A stretch of 64,000 nt of DNA, taken from the NCBI RefSeq assembly GCF_916715725.1, contig NZ_CAKAPD010000003.1, positions 123,770 to 187,769 on the forward strand, read 5' to 3'. The notes under the pieces were generated by a model, which had not been told where the DNA came from, searched no databases, and saw only the letters and a program-made list of their open reading frames with translations. This stretch comes from an uncultured Rothia sp. Its GTDB lineage: Bacteria > Actinomycetota > Actinomycetes > Actinomycetales > Micrococcaceae. Shown here piece by piece: positions 16,018 to 24,237 of the stretch. Each line of letters starts with the position of its first letter. Position 1 is the first letter of the stretch. A program made the position numbers and the translations under genes.

Positions 16018-16684
16018 TGTTGCTCCTCACGTAACGGTTGCTGTACTTCTCCAGCGCCGACTGCGCGGCGGTCAGCAGGGTGAAAATCACCAGGTAAATG
16101 ATGGCGACCTCGGAGTACATTGCCAGCGGCTCAAAGGTACGCGACGCAATCTGCTTACCGGTCTGGAACAGGTCAACCATCGAAATGACCGACACCAACG
16201 AGGTGCCCTTAATCAGGTCAATGAAGTTGTTGCCCAGGTTCGGCAGAGCAATACGCACCGCCTGCGGAATGACCACGTGGCGCAGGGTCTGCATGCGGGT
16301 GAAGTTCAGGGTTGCCGCCGCCTCAAACTGGCCGCGCGGAATAGCCGCCACCGCGGAACGGAAGGTTTCCGCCACGTACGCGCCGGTGTGCAGGCTCATC
16401 GTGATGATTGCGGCGCTCCACACGTCCAGGGCGATACCGACCTTCGGCAGGCCGTAGAAGACGATGAACAGCTGAACCAGTAGCGGGGTGCCACGGAAAA
16501 CCCAAATGTACACCCACGCCAGCCAGTTCACCGGTGCAAAGCGGCTCGTACGCGCGCCAGCAGACACAATGCCCACCAGCAGCGCCACCGCGAACGAAAT
16601 CAGCGACAGCGGAATAGTCACTGCCAGGGTCGAGCCCAGCAGCTGAGGCAGGGACTCAGCCCAAAGATTCAGGTAGCGTTCCAT
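16010..16684 (-). CDS. Polar amino acid (probably cystine) ABC transporter permease
   Basis: A 224-residue membrane protein of the HisM/GlnP family with about five spans. The ATPase-docking EAA loop reads PRGQFEAAATLNFTRMQTLRHVVIPQA. Only one permease gene is present, so it probably forms a homodimer, as in TcyB-type systems. AAGGAG lies about 12 bases before the ATG. The first binding-protein gene lies immediately upstream, giving the order binding protein-permease-ATPase. Confidence 0.92.
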   Translation of the reverse strand: MERYLNLWAESLPQLLGSTLAVTIPLSLISFAVALLVGIVSAGARTSRFAPVNWLAWVYIWVFRGTPLLVQLFIVFYGLPKVGIALDVWSAAIITMSLHTGAYVAETFRSAVAAIPRGQFEAAATLNFTRMQTLRHVVIPQAVRIALPNLGNNFIDLIKGTSLVSVISMVDLFQTGKQIASRTFEPLAMYSEVAIIYLVIFTLLTAAQSALEKYSNRYVRSNNA

Positions 16685-16713
16685 GAACGGAACTCAGCTC
16701 CTTATAGAAAGTA

Positions 16714-17532
16714 TTAGTTCTTCGGGGAGAGGTCTTCGCCCACGTACTTTTCGTAGATGGCCTTGATATCGCCGTTCTCCAGGTGCTTCTTCAGCGACTC
16801 GTCGATAGCGTTGCGCAGGGCGTCCTGGCCCTTAGCCATCAGGATGGAGGAGTTGCTGCCGGTGCCCAGGTCACCGGAGAGCAGGCGCAGGTTAGCGTCC
16901 GGGTGCTCCTTGAAGTACTCGGCGAAGGACACGGAGTCGTTCGCGGTCATCTCGGCACGGCCCGACAGAACCTGCTCGATAGCCTCATCGAAGCCGGATA
17001 CGACCACGATCGAGGCGCCCTTCGCCTCCACCATCTTGCGGAAGTTCGAAGTCTCAGACTGTGCCGAGGAGTGACCGGAAATCTCGCTCACGTTCTGCAG
17101 GGAAGAATCCTTCTTCACGGCAACCTTCGGCTCCGAGTACAGGTAGGGTACGGAGAAGTCGTACTTCTGCTTGCGCTCGTCGGTTGCGGAGACGTTGTTG
17201 ATGACGATGTCGTAGCGGTCAGCGTCCACACCGGCAATCAGCGAGTCCCAGGGGGTCTCGATGAACTCGGCGGTCACGCCCAGGTCCTTAGCGACCAGGT
17301 CGGCGATTTCCTTCTCGAAGCCGACCAGGGTGCCGTTCGAGTCGTGGAAGGAGAAGGGGCGGTAGGTGCCCTCCAGGCCCACACGAATCTTGCCAGCAGA
17401 CTTGATAGCCTCCAGCTTGTTGGTGCTGGATGCGGAGGTGCTGCTGGACGAGCCGCACGCTGCGAGCAGTGCAGCCAGGCCGGTGAAGGCGGAGCCTGCG
17501 AGGACGGTGCGGCGGTTAATCATTGCGGACAT
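16714..17532 (-). CDS. Amino acid ABC transporter substrate-binding lipoprotein (copy 1)
   Basis: A 272-residue lipoprotein. ATG 17532 follows AAGGAAG. The lipobox LLAAC places the lipidated Cys near residue 26. The mature part has the SBP_bac_3 pattern of cystine binders: IRVGLEGTYRPFSFHD, FEKEIADLVAKDLGV, ETPWDSLIAGVDADRYDIVINNVSATDERKQKYDFSVPY in short blocks, and a C-terminal KAIYEKYVGEDLSP. It is about 65-70% identical by eye to the product at 17803-18648. It is likely the main binding protein of the adjacent permease. CGTCATAT at 17687 and AATGCGGG at 17704 lie upstream. Confidence 0.9.
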   Translation of the reverse strand: MSAMINRRTVLAGSAFTGLAALLAACGSSSSTSASSTNKLEAIKSAGKIRVGLEGTYRPFSFHDSNGTLVGFEKEIADLVAKDLGVTAEFIETPWDSLIAGVDADRYDIVINNVSATDERKQKYDFSVPYLYSEPKVAVKKDSSLQNVSEISGHSSAQSETSNFRKMVEAKGASIVVVSGFDEAIEQVLSGRAEMTANDSVSFAEYFKEHPDANLRLLSGDLGTGSNSSILMAKGQDALRNAIDESLKKHLENGDIKAIYEKYVGEDLSPKN

Positions 17533-17686
17533 GGTTCTTCCTTTGCGTCGTAGTTGATGCTCTTGTAGTTGCGGGTTGTCACCCTGTGGTAACCCGGGGC
17601 ATCGTGCGGTGTGTGCCCCTCTCTGCGGGTGCAACGCTGGCTATCCTACAGCTATTCCCGGTCGGAAAGAATTCAACGTAACATTC

Positions 17687-17714
17687 CGTCATATTCTCTC
17701 ATCAATGCGGGATA
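17687..17714. promoter_or_regulatory. CGTCATAT / AATGCGGG motif pair upstream of the amino acid ABC operon
   Basis: CGTCATAT at 17687-17694 and AATGCGGGATA at 17704-17714 lie 155-182 bases before the binding-protein start. Both strings recur before other sulfur genes in this window. The regulatory role is inferred. Confidence 0.4.
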
Positions 17715-17802
17715 GGCCGCTGATACATCAACCACGACGCGGCATCGGAAGTCCTGGAAAGCTGGGCTTCTCCGAGCCTCCAAGAAGGCTGTTCCGAGAA
17801 GC

Positions 17803-18648
17803 TTAGGAGGCGGGGCTCAGGTCCTCACCCACGTGCTTCTCGAAAATTGCCTTGAAGTCGCCGTTGCCCAGGTGCTTCTTGATGGAGGCGTCAATCGCAT
17901 CCTTCAGCGCGGTCTGGTTCTTAGGCAGCAGAACGGCAACGTTGGTGCCGGGGCCGACCTCGCCCTCCAGCAGGCGCAGGTTGGCGTCCGGGTGCTCCTT
18001 GAAATACTCGGCGAAGGACACGGAGTCGTTGGCGGTCAACTCGGCGCGGCCGGTGAGCACCTGCTCGATGGCCTCATCGAAGCCGGTGACCTCGATGATG
18101 GTGGCGCCGCGTTCTTCCACGAGCTTGCGGTAGTTGCTGGTGGCACTCTGGGCGGCGCTGTGGCCAGAAATCTCGGAGGCGTTCTTCAGGCTCGAGTCTT
18201 TCTTCACGCCCACCCGGGCACGGGAGTGTGCGTAGGGTACGGAGAAGTCGTACTTCTTCTTGCGCTCGTCGGTAGGTGCCACGTTGTTGAGCACGATGTC
18301 GTAGCGGCCCGCGTCCACGCCGGCGATAAGCGAGTCCCAGGGGGTTTCAATGTACTCGGCGGTCACGCCCAGGTCCTTGGCGAGGGTCTCGGCGATGTCG
18401 TACTCGAAGCCGGCGAGCTTACCGGAGGCGTCGTGGTAGGTGTAGGGGCGGTAGGTGCCCTCCACGCCGATGCGGATCTTGCCCGCGGATTTGATGGACT
18501 CCAGCAGGTTGGAGGCGCTCTGCGAGCTGCCTGCGCTAGAGCTGTTACCGCCGGAGCAGGCGGCGAGCAGGCCGGTGGTTCCGGCAAGGGCAGCGCCCAG
18601 CAGCAGGGAGCGTCGGTTCAGCACGGTGGAGGTGTTGAGAACGGTCAT
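17803..18648 (-). CDS. Amino acid ABC transporter substrate-binding lipoprotein (copy 2)
   Basis: A 281-residue lipoprotein and close paralog of the 16714-17532 product. It has a Tat-like Asn-Arg-Arg-Ser-Leu-Leu-Leu start, a lipobox GLLAAC with Cys near residue 31, and the same SBP_bac_3 blocks (GVEGTYRPYTYHDASGKL, ETPWDSLIAGVDAGRYDI). No permease or ATPase lies beside it, so it probably feeds the same transporter or another one elsewhere. It has its own Shine-Dalgarno (AAGGAA). About 270 bases separate it from copy 1. The two copies probably differ in ligand, perhaps cystine versus a related thioether or disulfide. Confidence 0.9.
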   Translation of the reverse strand: MTVLNTSTVLNRRSLLLGAALAGTTGLLAACSGGNSSSAGSSQSASNLLESIKSAGKIRIGVEGTYRPYTYHDASGKLAGFEYDIAETLAKDLGVTAEYIETPWDSLIAGVDAGRYDIVLNNVAPTDERKKKYDFSVPYAHSRARVGVKKDSSLKNASEISGHSAAQSATSNYRKLVEERGATIIEVTGFDEAIEQVLTGRAELTANDSVSFAEYFKEHPDANLRLLEGEVGPGTNVAVLLPKNQTALKDAIDASIKKHLGNGDFKAIFEKHVGEDLSPAS

Positions 18649-18751
18649 TCTTGGTTCCTTAATCTACGTTGATGTGTGGTGTGAAAGTTGAAATCTGCGG
18701 TACGGACCGGCGGCGTTCACCGGAGGTACAGGCCTAGTCGGCGGTACGAAC

Positions 18752-19912
18752 TTAGCCGGCGAAGGCGGCCTTCAGGCCAATCTCCAGTGCCGCGATGAGG
18801 TCCTGAACATCCTCGATGCCGATCGCCAGGCGCACGAGGCGGTCGTCCACGCCGAACTCGTCGCGGTGCTCCTGGGCGTAGGCGCCGTGCGTGGTGTGCG
18901 CGGGCAGGCTCACGAGCGATTCGATGCCGCCCAGGCTCACGGCGTTCACGAAGATGGGCAGGGCGCGGGCGAAGGCCTGCGCGTCGCCGCCGTCCTTGAG
19001 CAGCAGTGAGAAGACGGAGCCGATGCCGCTTGCCTGGCGGGACTGCACCTCCGCCTGTTCCTCGGAGGAGCTACCGGCGTAGAAAATCTTCTCAACCTCG
19101 GGACGTTCGGAGAGGAACTCGATAATCTTGCGGGTGTTCTGCTGCTGACGATCCAGGCGCAGGGCCAGGGTCTTCACGTCCTGCAGCAGGCGGTAGGAGT
19201 CAATCGGGGGCAGCAGCGCACCGCTAACGAGCTGACCGCGGTGCAGCAGAACCGCCAGGTCGGGGTCGTTCGTCGCCGCAACGCCGGCAAGCAGGTCTGC
19301 GTGACCGGCCAGGAACTTGGTGGCGGACTGCACGGTGATGTCCGCGCCGAGCTCCAGGGGACGCTGCAGGTAGGGGGTCATGAAGGTGTTGTCTACGATC
19401 AGCAGGGCGCCGTGGCGGTGCGCCAGCTCCGCAACCGCGGCAATGTCAGTGACCTGCAGGGTCGGGTTCGTGGGGGTCTCAAGGAAGACGACCTTCACGT
19501 CCGGGGTAAAGTCCTCATCGCTCAGAGTCGTGAAGTCACTGATGAAGCGGGTCTTCACGGCGCGCTTAGTCAGCTCGGTGGTCGCAAAGCGGTAGGTGCC
19601 GCCGTAGGTCGGCATGCCCAGCAGCAGGGTGTCGCCCGCCTCCAGAACACCAAGAGCCGCCGCGGTTGCCGCCATGCCGGAGGGGTACGCATAAGCGTGC
19701 TCGGCACCCTCGAGGGCAGCGAGGGTCGCCTGCAGGTTATCGCGGGTGGGGTTCGCGCCGCGCTGATACATGTAGGTGGTGTCCTCACCTGCGGTACCGA
19801 AAGTGCTCGCCAGGTAGACCGGTGGTACGGACGCATCGTAGCGGGTATCGTGCACGGCGTGGATGGTGCGGGTCGTGAAACCGGTCGGTTCGAGCTGGTT
19901 CTGCTGGCTCAT
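18752..19912 (-). CDS. Gamma-family transsulfuration enzyme (cystathionine gamma-synthase or lyase)
   Basis: A 386-residue PLP enzyme of the Cys/Met metabolism family. PLP lysine is Lys199 in VQSATKFLAGHADLLAG. Substrate and cofactor motifs include YQRGANPTRDNL (residues 49-60) and YPSGMAATAAAL near 77. Family sequence alone does not separate cystathionine gamma-synthase (MetB), gamma-lyase (MetC/MccB) and methionine gamma-lyase. It lies just downstream of a similar gene at 20218 in the same orientation, and upstream of cystine-type binding proteins, so cystine/cysteine-methionine interconversion is likely. About 300 bases of AT-rich DNA separate it from the 20218 gene, with sulfur-motif copies. 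Confidence 0.88.
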   Translation of the reverse strand: MSQQNQLEPTGFTTRTIHAVHDTRYDASVPPVYLASTFGTAGEDTTYMYQRGANPTRDNLQATLAALEGAEHAYAYPSGMAATAAALGVLEAGDTLLLGMPTYGGTYRFATTELTKRAVKTRFISDFTTLSDEDFTPDVKVVFLETPTNPTLQVTDIAAVAELAHRHGALLIVDNTFMTPYLQRPLELGADITVQSATKFLAGHADLLAGVAATNDPDLAVLLHRGQLVSGALLPPIDSYRLLQDVKTLALRLDRQQQNTRKIIEFLSERPEVEKIFYAGSSSEEQAEVQSRQASGIGSVFSLLLKDGGDAQAFARALPIFVNAVSLGGIESLVSLPAHTTHGAYAQEHRDEFGVDDRLVRLAIGIEDVQDLIAALEIGLKAAFAG

Positions 19913-20217
19913 GGTGGTTCTCTTCTGTTCGGGCTACCCCGAACGCGGGTGTAGCTGCTGTGTGTCGTCGTGTATCTGAGATTTACCCTACCCGCATTTT
20001 TTATGCCGTTCTAGATAAACTTCACGGGGGTTAATATGTTCACGCAACGTCATATAAAAATGCGGTGAGGGCGCACAAAATACCCGCATTAAAAACATTC
20101 TTTTACATTGAAAGAAATACATTAATCCGGGTATTTTGAGCGATATTACGTCGTATATTCTGGGCGCCTAGAATCACGCCATACGATTGCGCGGTATCTG
20201 ATACTCAGGAACTACGC
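19913..20217. promoter_or_regulatory. AT-rich regulatory region upstream of the first transsulfuration gene
   Basis: No gene is seen. TACCCGCATT occurs at 19989-19998 and 20081-20090, and its complement-like AATGCGGTGA at 20059-20068, four bases after CGTCATAT at 20048-20055. The dense clustering of one decamer and the shared octamer suggests a regulator site for sulfur control. The high AT content fits a promoter. Confidence 0.45.
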
Positions 20218-21363
20218 CTAATGAGCCAGAGCTGCGGTCAGGCCGCGCTCCAAATCCTCGATGATGTCCTCAATCTCCTCAATACCAATCGCCAGGCGGA
20301 TGAGGTTGTCGCTCACGCCGTACTCGTCGCGGTGCGCCTGTGTGTAGGCGGCCTGCACCATGAGCGCGGGGCGAACCACCAACGACTCGATACCGCCCAG
20401 GCTCACCGCGTGGGTGAAAATCTTCAGGGCTTCGAGGAAGGCGGGCAGGTCGGCGCCGTCCACCAGTTCCATGGAGATGAGCGCACCCAGGCCGTTCGCC
20501 TGGCGGGCGTGCACCTGCGCCTCATACTCGCTGTGCGAACCCGCGTAAAGCACGCGCTTCACGGCGGGGTGCGCCTCCAGGTAGTTGATGACCTCGATGG
20601 TGTTCTTCTGCTGCTGAGTCAGGCGCAGCTTGAGGGTCTTGACCTCCTGCAGCAGGCGGTAGGAGTCGGTGGGCGAAAGCATTGCGCCGGTAATCATCTG
20701 CAGGTGCCAGAGGCGCTCGGCGAGTGCGTCGTCGTTGGTTGCGGCGACGCCTCCGAGCAGGTCGGCGTGGCCGCCCAGGTACTTAGTGGCGGACTGCACG
20801 CTGATGTCTGCGCCCAGGTCGAGGGGCTTCTGCAGCAGCGGGGTCATGAAGGTGTTGTCGACGACCACGATTGCGCCGTTGCGGTGGGCGATTTCTGCGA
20901 TGGCGGCGATGTCACTCACGCGCAGGAGCGGGTTGGAGGGGCTCTCCAGGAACACCATGGTCACGTTGTCGGCGAAGTCCTCGTCGGTGAGGGCAGTGAA
21001 GTCGCCGATGAAGCGGGTTTTGACGCCGCGGGCGGGCAGTTCAATGGTTGCGAAGCGGTAGGTGCCGCCGTAGGAGGGCATGCCCAGCAGCAGGGTTTCG
21101 CCTTCTTTGAGGATGCCGAGGGCGGCAGCGGTGGCGCCCATTCCGGAGGGGTAGGCGAAGGCGTGCTTGGCGCCTTCGAGGGTTGCGAGCGTGGTTTCGA
21201 GGGCTCCGCGGGTGGGGTTGCCGCCGCGCTGGTAGTCGTAGGGGCCTTCGGTGCCGTCACAGGGCTGGGCGTAGGTGGTGGTCGTGTAGATCGGAGGCAG
21301 GATGGAGCCGTACGGGTTGTCGCGGTCCGTGGTGTGAATTGCCTTCGTGGTGAATCCGGTCAT
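20218..21363 (-). CDS. Gamma-family transsulfuration enzyme, paralog
   Basis: A 381-residue PLP enzyme. PLP lysine is Lys194 in VQSATKYLGGHADLLGG. The blocks YQRGGNPTRGALETTLA and AYPSGMGATAAALGIL parallel those of the 18752 product, and the two proteins are about 60% identical by eye. GAGGAC precedes the ATG. Together the pair could supply gamma-synthase and gamma/beta-lyase activities; which is which cannot be read. CGTCATAT at 21522 and AATGCGGGGG at 21391 lie upstream. Confidence 0.88.
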   Translation of the reverse strand: MTGFTTKAIHTTDRDNPYGSILPPIYTTTTYAQPCDGTEGPYDYQRGGNPTRGALETTLATLEGAKHAFAYPSGMGATAAALGILKEGETLLLGMPSYGGTYRFATIELPARGVKTRFIGDFTALTDEDFADNVTMVFLESPSNPLLRVSDIAAIAEIAHRNGAIVVVDNTFMTPLLQKPLDLGADISVQSATKYLGGHADLLGGVAATNDDALAERLWHLQMITGAMLSPTDSYRLLQEVKTLKLRLTQQQKNTIEVINYLEAHPAVKRVLYAGSHSEYEAQVHARQANGLGALISMELVDGADLPAFLEALKIFTHAVSLGGIESLVVRPALMVQAAYTQAHRDEYGVSDNLIRLAIGIEEIEDIIEDLERGLTAALAH

Positions 21364-21738
21364 GCTGTCCTCGGCTAAGGTTATGCATAAAATGCGGGGG
21401 ATAAATATATTGCTAGCTTATGGCTCTTTTTGAGAGCTGACTAGTTTTTTCTTTTCTGTGACCGAGTGACTTTTTATGACTGAAAAATAGCGTTATATTT
21501 CGACATTTTAGACATATATTTCGTCATATTTCGGGTGTGAAAAGACCCGGCGGTCGGTACACGTGTGTGCTGAGTACCGGCCGCCGGGCTCCACACTAGG
21601 ATACCGGCTTACGGTGCGAAAGCGTAAGGGTAGGTTTACCTTAAAGCTGAACCGCCCTCCACAAGGGGCGATGCTGCGCCCTCATTCTTACTCAGAACGT
21701 GCCGGATGCTCTGCCGGGCACTACACCGGGCATAGCAG
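21364..21738. promoter_or_regulatory. AT-rich regulatory region upstream of the second transsulfuration gene
   Basis: No gene is supported. The region holds AATGCGGGGG at 21391-21400, CGTCATAT at 21522-21529 followed by TTCGGGTG, and several ATATTTCG-like strings around 21494-21532. Nearer 21630 a TAGGTTTACCTTAAA string is loosely like an iron-box half. A promoter for the 20218 gene must lie here. Confidence 0.4.
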
Positions 21739-21778
21739 GAGGGGCGTACCCGGGAATCACCCCGGGTACGCCCCTCCA
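21739..21778. terminator. Terminator of the metY operon
   Basis: AGGGGCGTACCCGGG and CCCGGGTACGCCCCT are perfect arms around a short AATCAC loop. The hairpin lies downstream of the CoA-binding protein gene on the minus strand. Confidence 0.8.
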
Positions 21779-21848
21779 TTCAAACACTGACAAGCGCCTG
21801 ATTTTTGTAATTACAAGCCACAGCCGCGGCTTATACAGCGCAGGCTGC

Positions 21849-22355
21849 TTACTTCGACAGCACCTGACGCTTCGAAGAAATCACGCCCGTATTGAAACCA
21901 GCCAAGTGCAGACCACCGTGGAAACGCGCGTGCTCAATCTTCACGCACTTATCCATCACCACGTTCAGACCGGCAGCCTCACCAATCGCGGCAGCCTCCT
22001 CGTTCCAGGAGCCCAGCTGCATCCAGACGGTCTTCGCGCCCAGGTCAACAGCCTCCTGAACCACGCCCGGCAGGTCCTCATTACGGCGGAAAATCTCCAC
22101 CAGATCCGGAACCTCCGGCAGGTCCTGCAGCGACGGGTACACCGGCTGACCCAGCACAAGCTTGCCCTTCGCCGCCAGAATCGGGTTCACAAAATACAGC
22201 TTGTACGGCGACGCCGACTGCAGGTACGTCGCCACAAAGTAGGAGGCACGCGAAATCTTATCGCTCATACCCACAATCGCGATGGTGCGGGTATTACGCA
22301 GAATGTTCAGACGCTCGGGGGCGGAAGGACCCACCCAGGTACGCTTCTCGGTCAT
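21849..22355 (-). CDS. CoA-binding domain protein (YccU family)
   Basis: A 168-residue Rossmann-fold protein of the CoA_binding_2 family. The nucleotide site reads TIAIVGMSDKISRASYFVATYL, followed by YFVNP and a PEVPDLVEIFR block. ATG overlaps the metY stop by one base (TAATG), so expression is coupled to metY. Proteins of this family are often found beside O-acetylhomoserine sulfhydrylase, but their role is not defined; a CoA or acyl-CoA sensor is only a guess. Confidence 0.88.
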   Translation of the reverse strand: MTEKRTWVGPSAPERLNILRNTRTIAIVGMSDKISRASYFVATYLQSASPYKLYFVNPILAAKGKLVLGQPVYPSLQDLPEVPDLVEIFRRNEDLPGVVQEAVDLGAKTVWMQLGSWNEEAAAIGEAAGLNVVMDKCVKIEHARFHGGLHLAGFNTGVISSKRQVLSK

Positions 22356-23818
22356 TACTTTTCCTCCTGAGCGGTAGCGGCGGGCAGGGAGCAGGATGCG
22401 CCAGCAACAGCCTCAGCGGCGGCAGCGTCCTCGGCGGCCTTGGCGGCGGCAACCGCCTCCTCGGCCTCCACAATCTTGTCTGCACTGGACTCGCCCACAC
22501 GCTCACCGGCGTGGTTCAGGCCGGTCGCGTAGGTCAGCGCCTGGTCCAGGTCCCAGATGATGTCTTCCACATCTTCCAGACCCACCGAAATGCGGATCAG
22601 GTCCTCGCCCACGCCGGCGGCCTCAAGCTGCTCGCTGGAGAGCTGCTGGTGCGTGGTCGAACCCGGGTGCAGCACCAGGGTGCGGGAGTCGCCAATGTTC
22701 GCCAGGTGGCTTGCCAGCTGCAGCGCACCAATGAACTCGCCACCGACCAGGCGGCCCGAAGCCTTCTCGGTGCCCTTCACACCGAAGGAGAACACGGAAC
22801 CGACACCCAGCGGCAGCAGCTTCTTCGCACGCTCGTAGTGCGGGTGGTCGGGCAGGCCAGCGTAGTTCACGTAGGCGATACGCTCATCCTCAACCAGCCA
22901 GGCGACGACCTGCTTAGCGTTCGCCAGGTGCGCGTCCATGCGCTGCGGCAGGGTCTCAACACCCTGCAGCAGGTTGAACGCGGACTGCGGGCTCAGCGAC
23001 GGACCAAAGTCGCGCAGCTGCTCAGAACGCAGCTTGGTCAGGAAGCCGTACTCGCCGAAGTTACCCCACCAGGACACGCCATTGTAGGAGGGAACCGGCT
23101 CGGTCATGGACGGGAAGTTGCCGTTACCCCAGTTGAAGCGACCCGACTCGACCACGATACCGCCGAGGGTGGTGCCGTGACCGCCCAGGAACTTGGTGAC
23201 CGAGTGAATAACAATATCCGCGCCGTGCTCGAGGGGGCGAATCAGGTACGGGGTGGACAGGGTTGCGTCCACGACCAGGGGGATGCCCGCCTCGTGGGCG
23301 ACCTCTGCGAGGCCTTCCAGGTCGGCAACCTCACCGGAGGGGTTCGCCACGATCTCGGTGTAAATCGCCTTGGTGTTTTCGGTCAGTGCCGCCTTGTAGT
23401 CGGCGGGGTCGGTACCGGGAACGAAGGTGGTCTCAATGCCGAAACGGCGCAGGGACACGTCCAGCTGAGTGACGGTGCCGCCGTACAGCTGCGAAGAAGC
23501 CACAATGTGGTCGCCCTGCTGGCACAGAGCCGCGAAGGTGATGAACTCGGCAGCCATGCCGGAGGCGGTCGCAACCGCACCGATACCGCCTTCGAGGGAG
23601 GCGATGCGCTCCTCCAGCGCGGCGACGGTGGGGTTGGACAGGCGCGAGTAGATGTTGCCGTACTTCTGCAGGGAGAAGAGGTTCGCGGCGTCGTCAGCGT
23701 CTTTGAAGACGAAGGAGGAAGTCTGGTAGATGGGGACCGCGCGGGCACCGTGCTCAGCGTCGGGGGTGCCGCCCGCGTGTAGTGCGCGGGTGCGGAAGCC
23801 GAAAGTGTGTTCAGCCAT
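22355..23818 (-). CDS. metY: O-acetylhomoserine sulfhydrylase
   Basis: A 487-residue PLP enzyme that makes homocysteine from O-acetylhomoserine and sulfide. PLP lysine is Lys209 in IHSVTKFLGGHGTTLGG. FGFRTRALHAGGTPD at the start and the NLLQGVETLPQRMDAH block are MetY signatures that separate it from the two shorter paralogs. ATG 23818 is preceded by AGGAG. The catalytic part ends near residue 430; an Ala/Glu-rich tail of about 55 residues (with GASCSLPAA near the end) is unusual for the family. The downstream CoA-binding gene is translationally coupled. CGTCATAT at 23995 lies upstream. Confidence 0.93.
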   Translation of the reverse strand: MAEHTFGFRTRALHAGGTPDAEHGARAVPIYQTSSFVFKDADDAANLFSLQKYGNIYSRLSNPTVAALEERIASLEGGIGAVATASGMAAEFITFAALCQQGDHIVASSQLYGGTVTQLDVSLRRFGIETTFVPGTDPADYKAALTENTKAIYTEIVANPSGEVADLEGLAEVAHEAGIPLVVDATLSTPYLIRPLEHGADIVIHSVTKFLGGHGTTLGGIVVESGRFNWGNGNFPSMTEPVPSYNGVSWWGNFGEYGFLTKLRSEQLRDFGPSLSPQSAFNLLQGVETLPQRMDAHLANAKQVVAWLVEDERIAYVNYAGLPDHPHYERAKKLLPLGVGSVFSFGVKGTEKASGRLVGGEFIGALQLASHLANIGDSRTLVLHPGSTTHQQLSSEQLEAAGVGEDLIRISVGLEDVEDIIWDLDQALTYATGLNHAGERVGESSADKIVEAEEAVAAAKAAEDAAAAEAVAGASCSLPAATAQEEK

Positions 23819-23994
23819 TGGTTTGCTCCTGGTGTATCTGCCCGCCTGTGTGCGGGGAGTCGATAGTGGCTCGACTTTATACTGTGCCACCGGCGGCGGG
23901 GCGCACCAAGTGCGGGTACCTATATGTCGTTTATTGCGGATTATGACGGGCTATTTTTCGGTGAGCAGGGACTGCCGTACGGGTCTTAGCGAGG

Positions 23995-24032
23995 CGTCAT
24001 ATCAGCCGTCATAACAGAATTTGTTATGACGG
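23995..24032. promoter_or_regulatory. CGTCATAT octamer and overlapping-type palindrome between metY and the AlbA_2 gene
   Basis: CGTCATAT lies at 23995-24002, 177 bases before metY. Immediately after it, CCGTCATAACA at 24006-24016 and TGTTATGACGG at 24022-24032 form a perfect 11-base inverted repeat with a five-base spacer. The octamer is shared with sulfur genes, the palindrome with the array before the AlbA_2 gene. Confidence 0.55.
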
Positions 24033-24150
24033 TTGTTATGATGCGTGGTCAATGTGACTGACAGGAATTCCCGGTTTTAGCCTGCAATTCCGGGGTTTTC
24101 AAGATTCTAGGTGCAAGGAAAACAGCGAATCATATCAACATCATCGCAGG

Positions 24151-24207
24151 ATCATAACAATATCATCGCAGAAATTGTTATGATGCTGTTATGACGTTGC
24201 TATGACG
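24151..24207. promoter_or_regulatory. Operator cluster upstream of the AlbA_2 regulator
   Basis: ATCATAACAAT at 24151-24161 and ATTGTTATGAT at 24174-24184 are perfect inverted arms. TGTTATGACG at 24187-24196 and TATGACG at 24201-24207 add two direct copies. With the palindrome at 24006-24032 and TTGTTATGATG near 24034, the region carries at least seven TGTTATGA-type half sites. The likely ligand is the encoded winged-helix regulator itself (autoregulation), which is an inference. Confidence 0.55.
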
Positions 24208-24237
24208 TTCACCAAGAAGTAGCCACCGGGAGCATAC

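Noticed and set aside
22511..23782. Plus-strand frame opposite metY
   Set aside because: MetY is complete with PLP lysine and a good start; the opposite frame has no motif.
24006..24207. Transposon ends or an IS remnant
   Set aside because: The inverted repeats are short and multiple in a promoter region, no transposase is present, and the spacing fits regulator sites.
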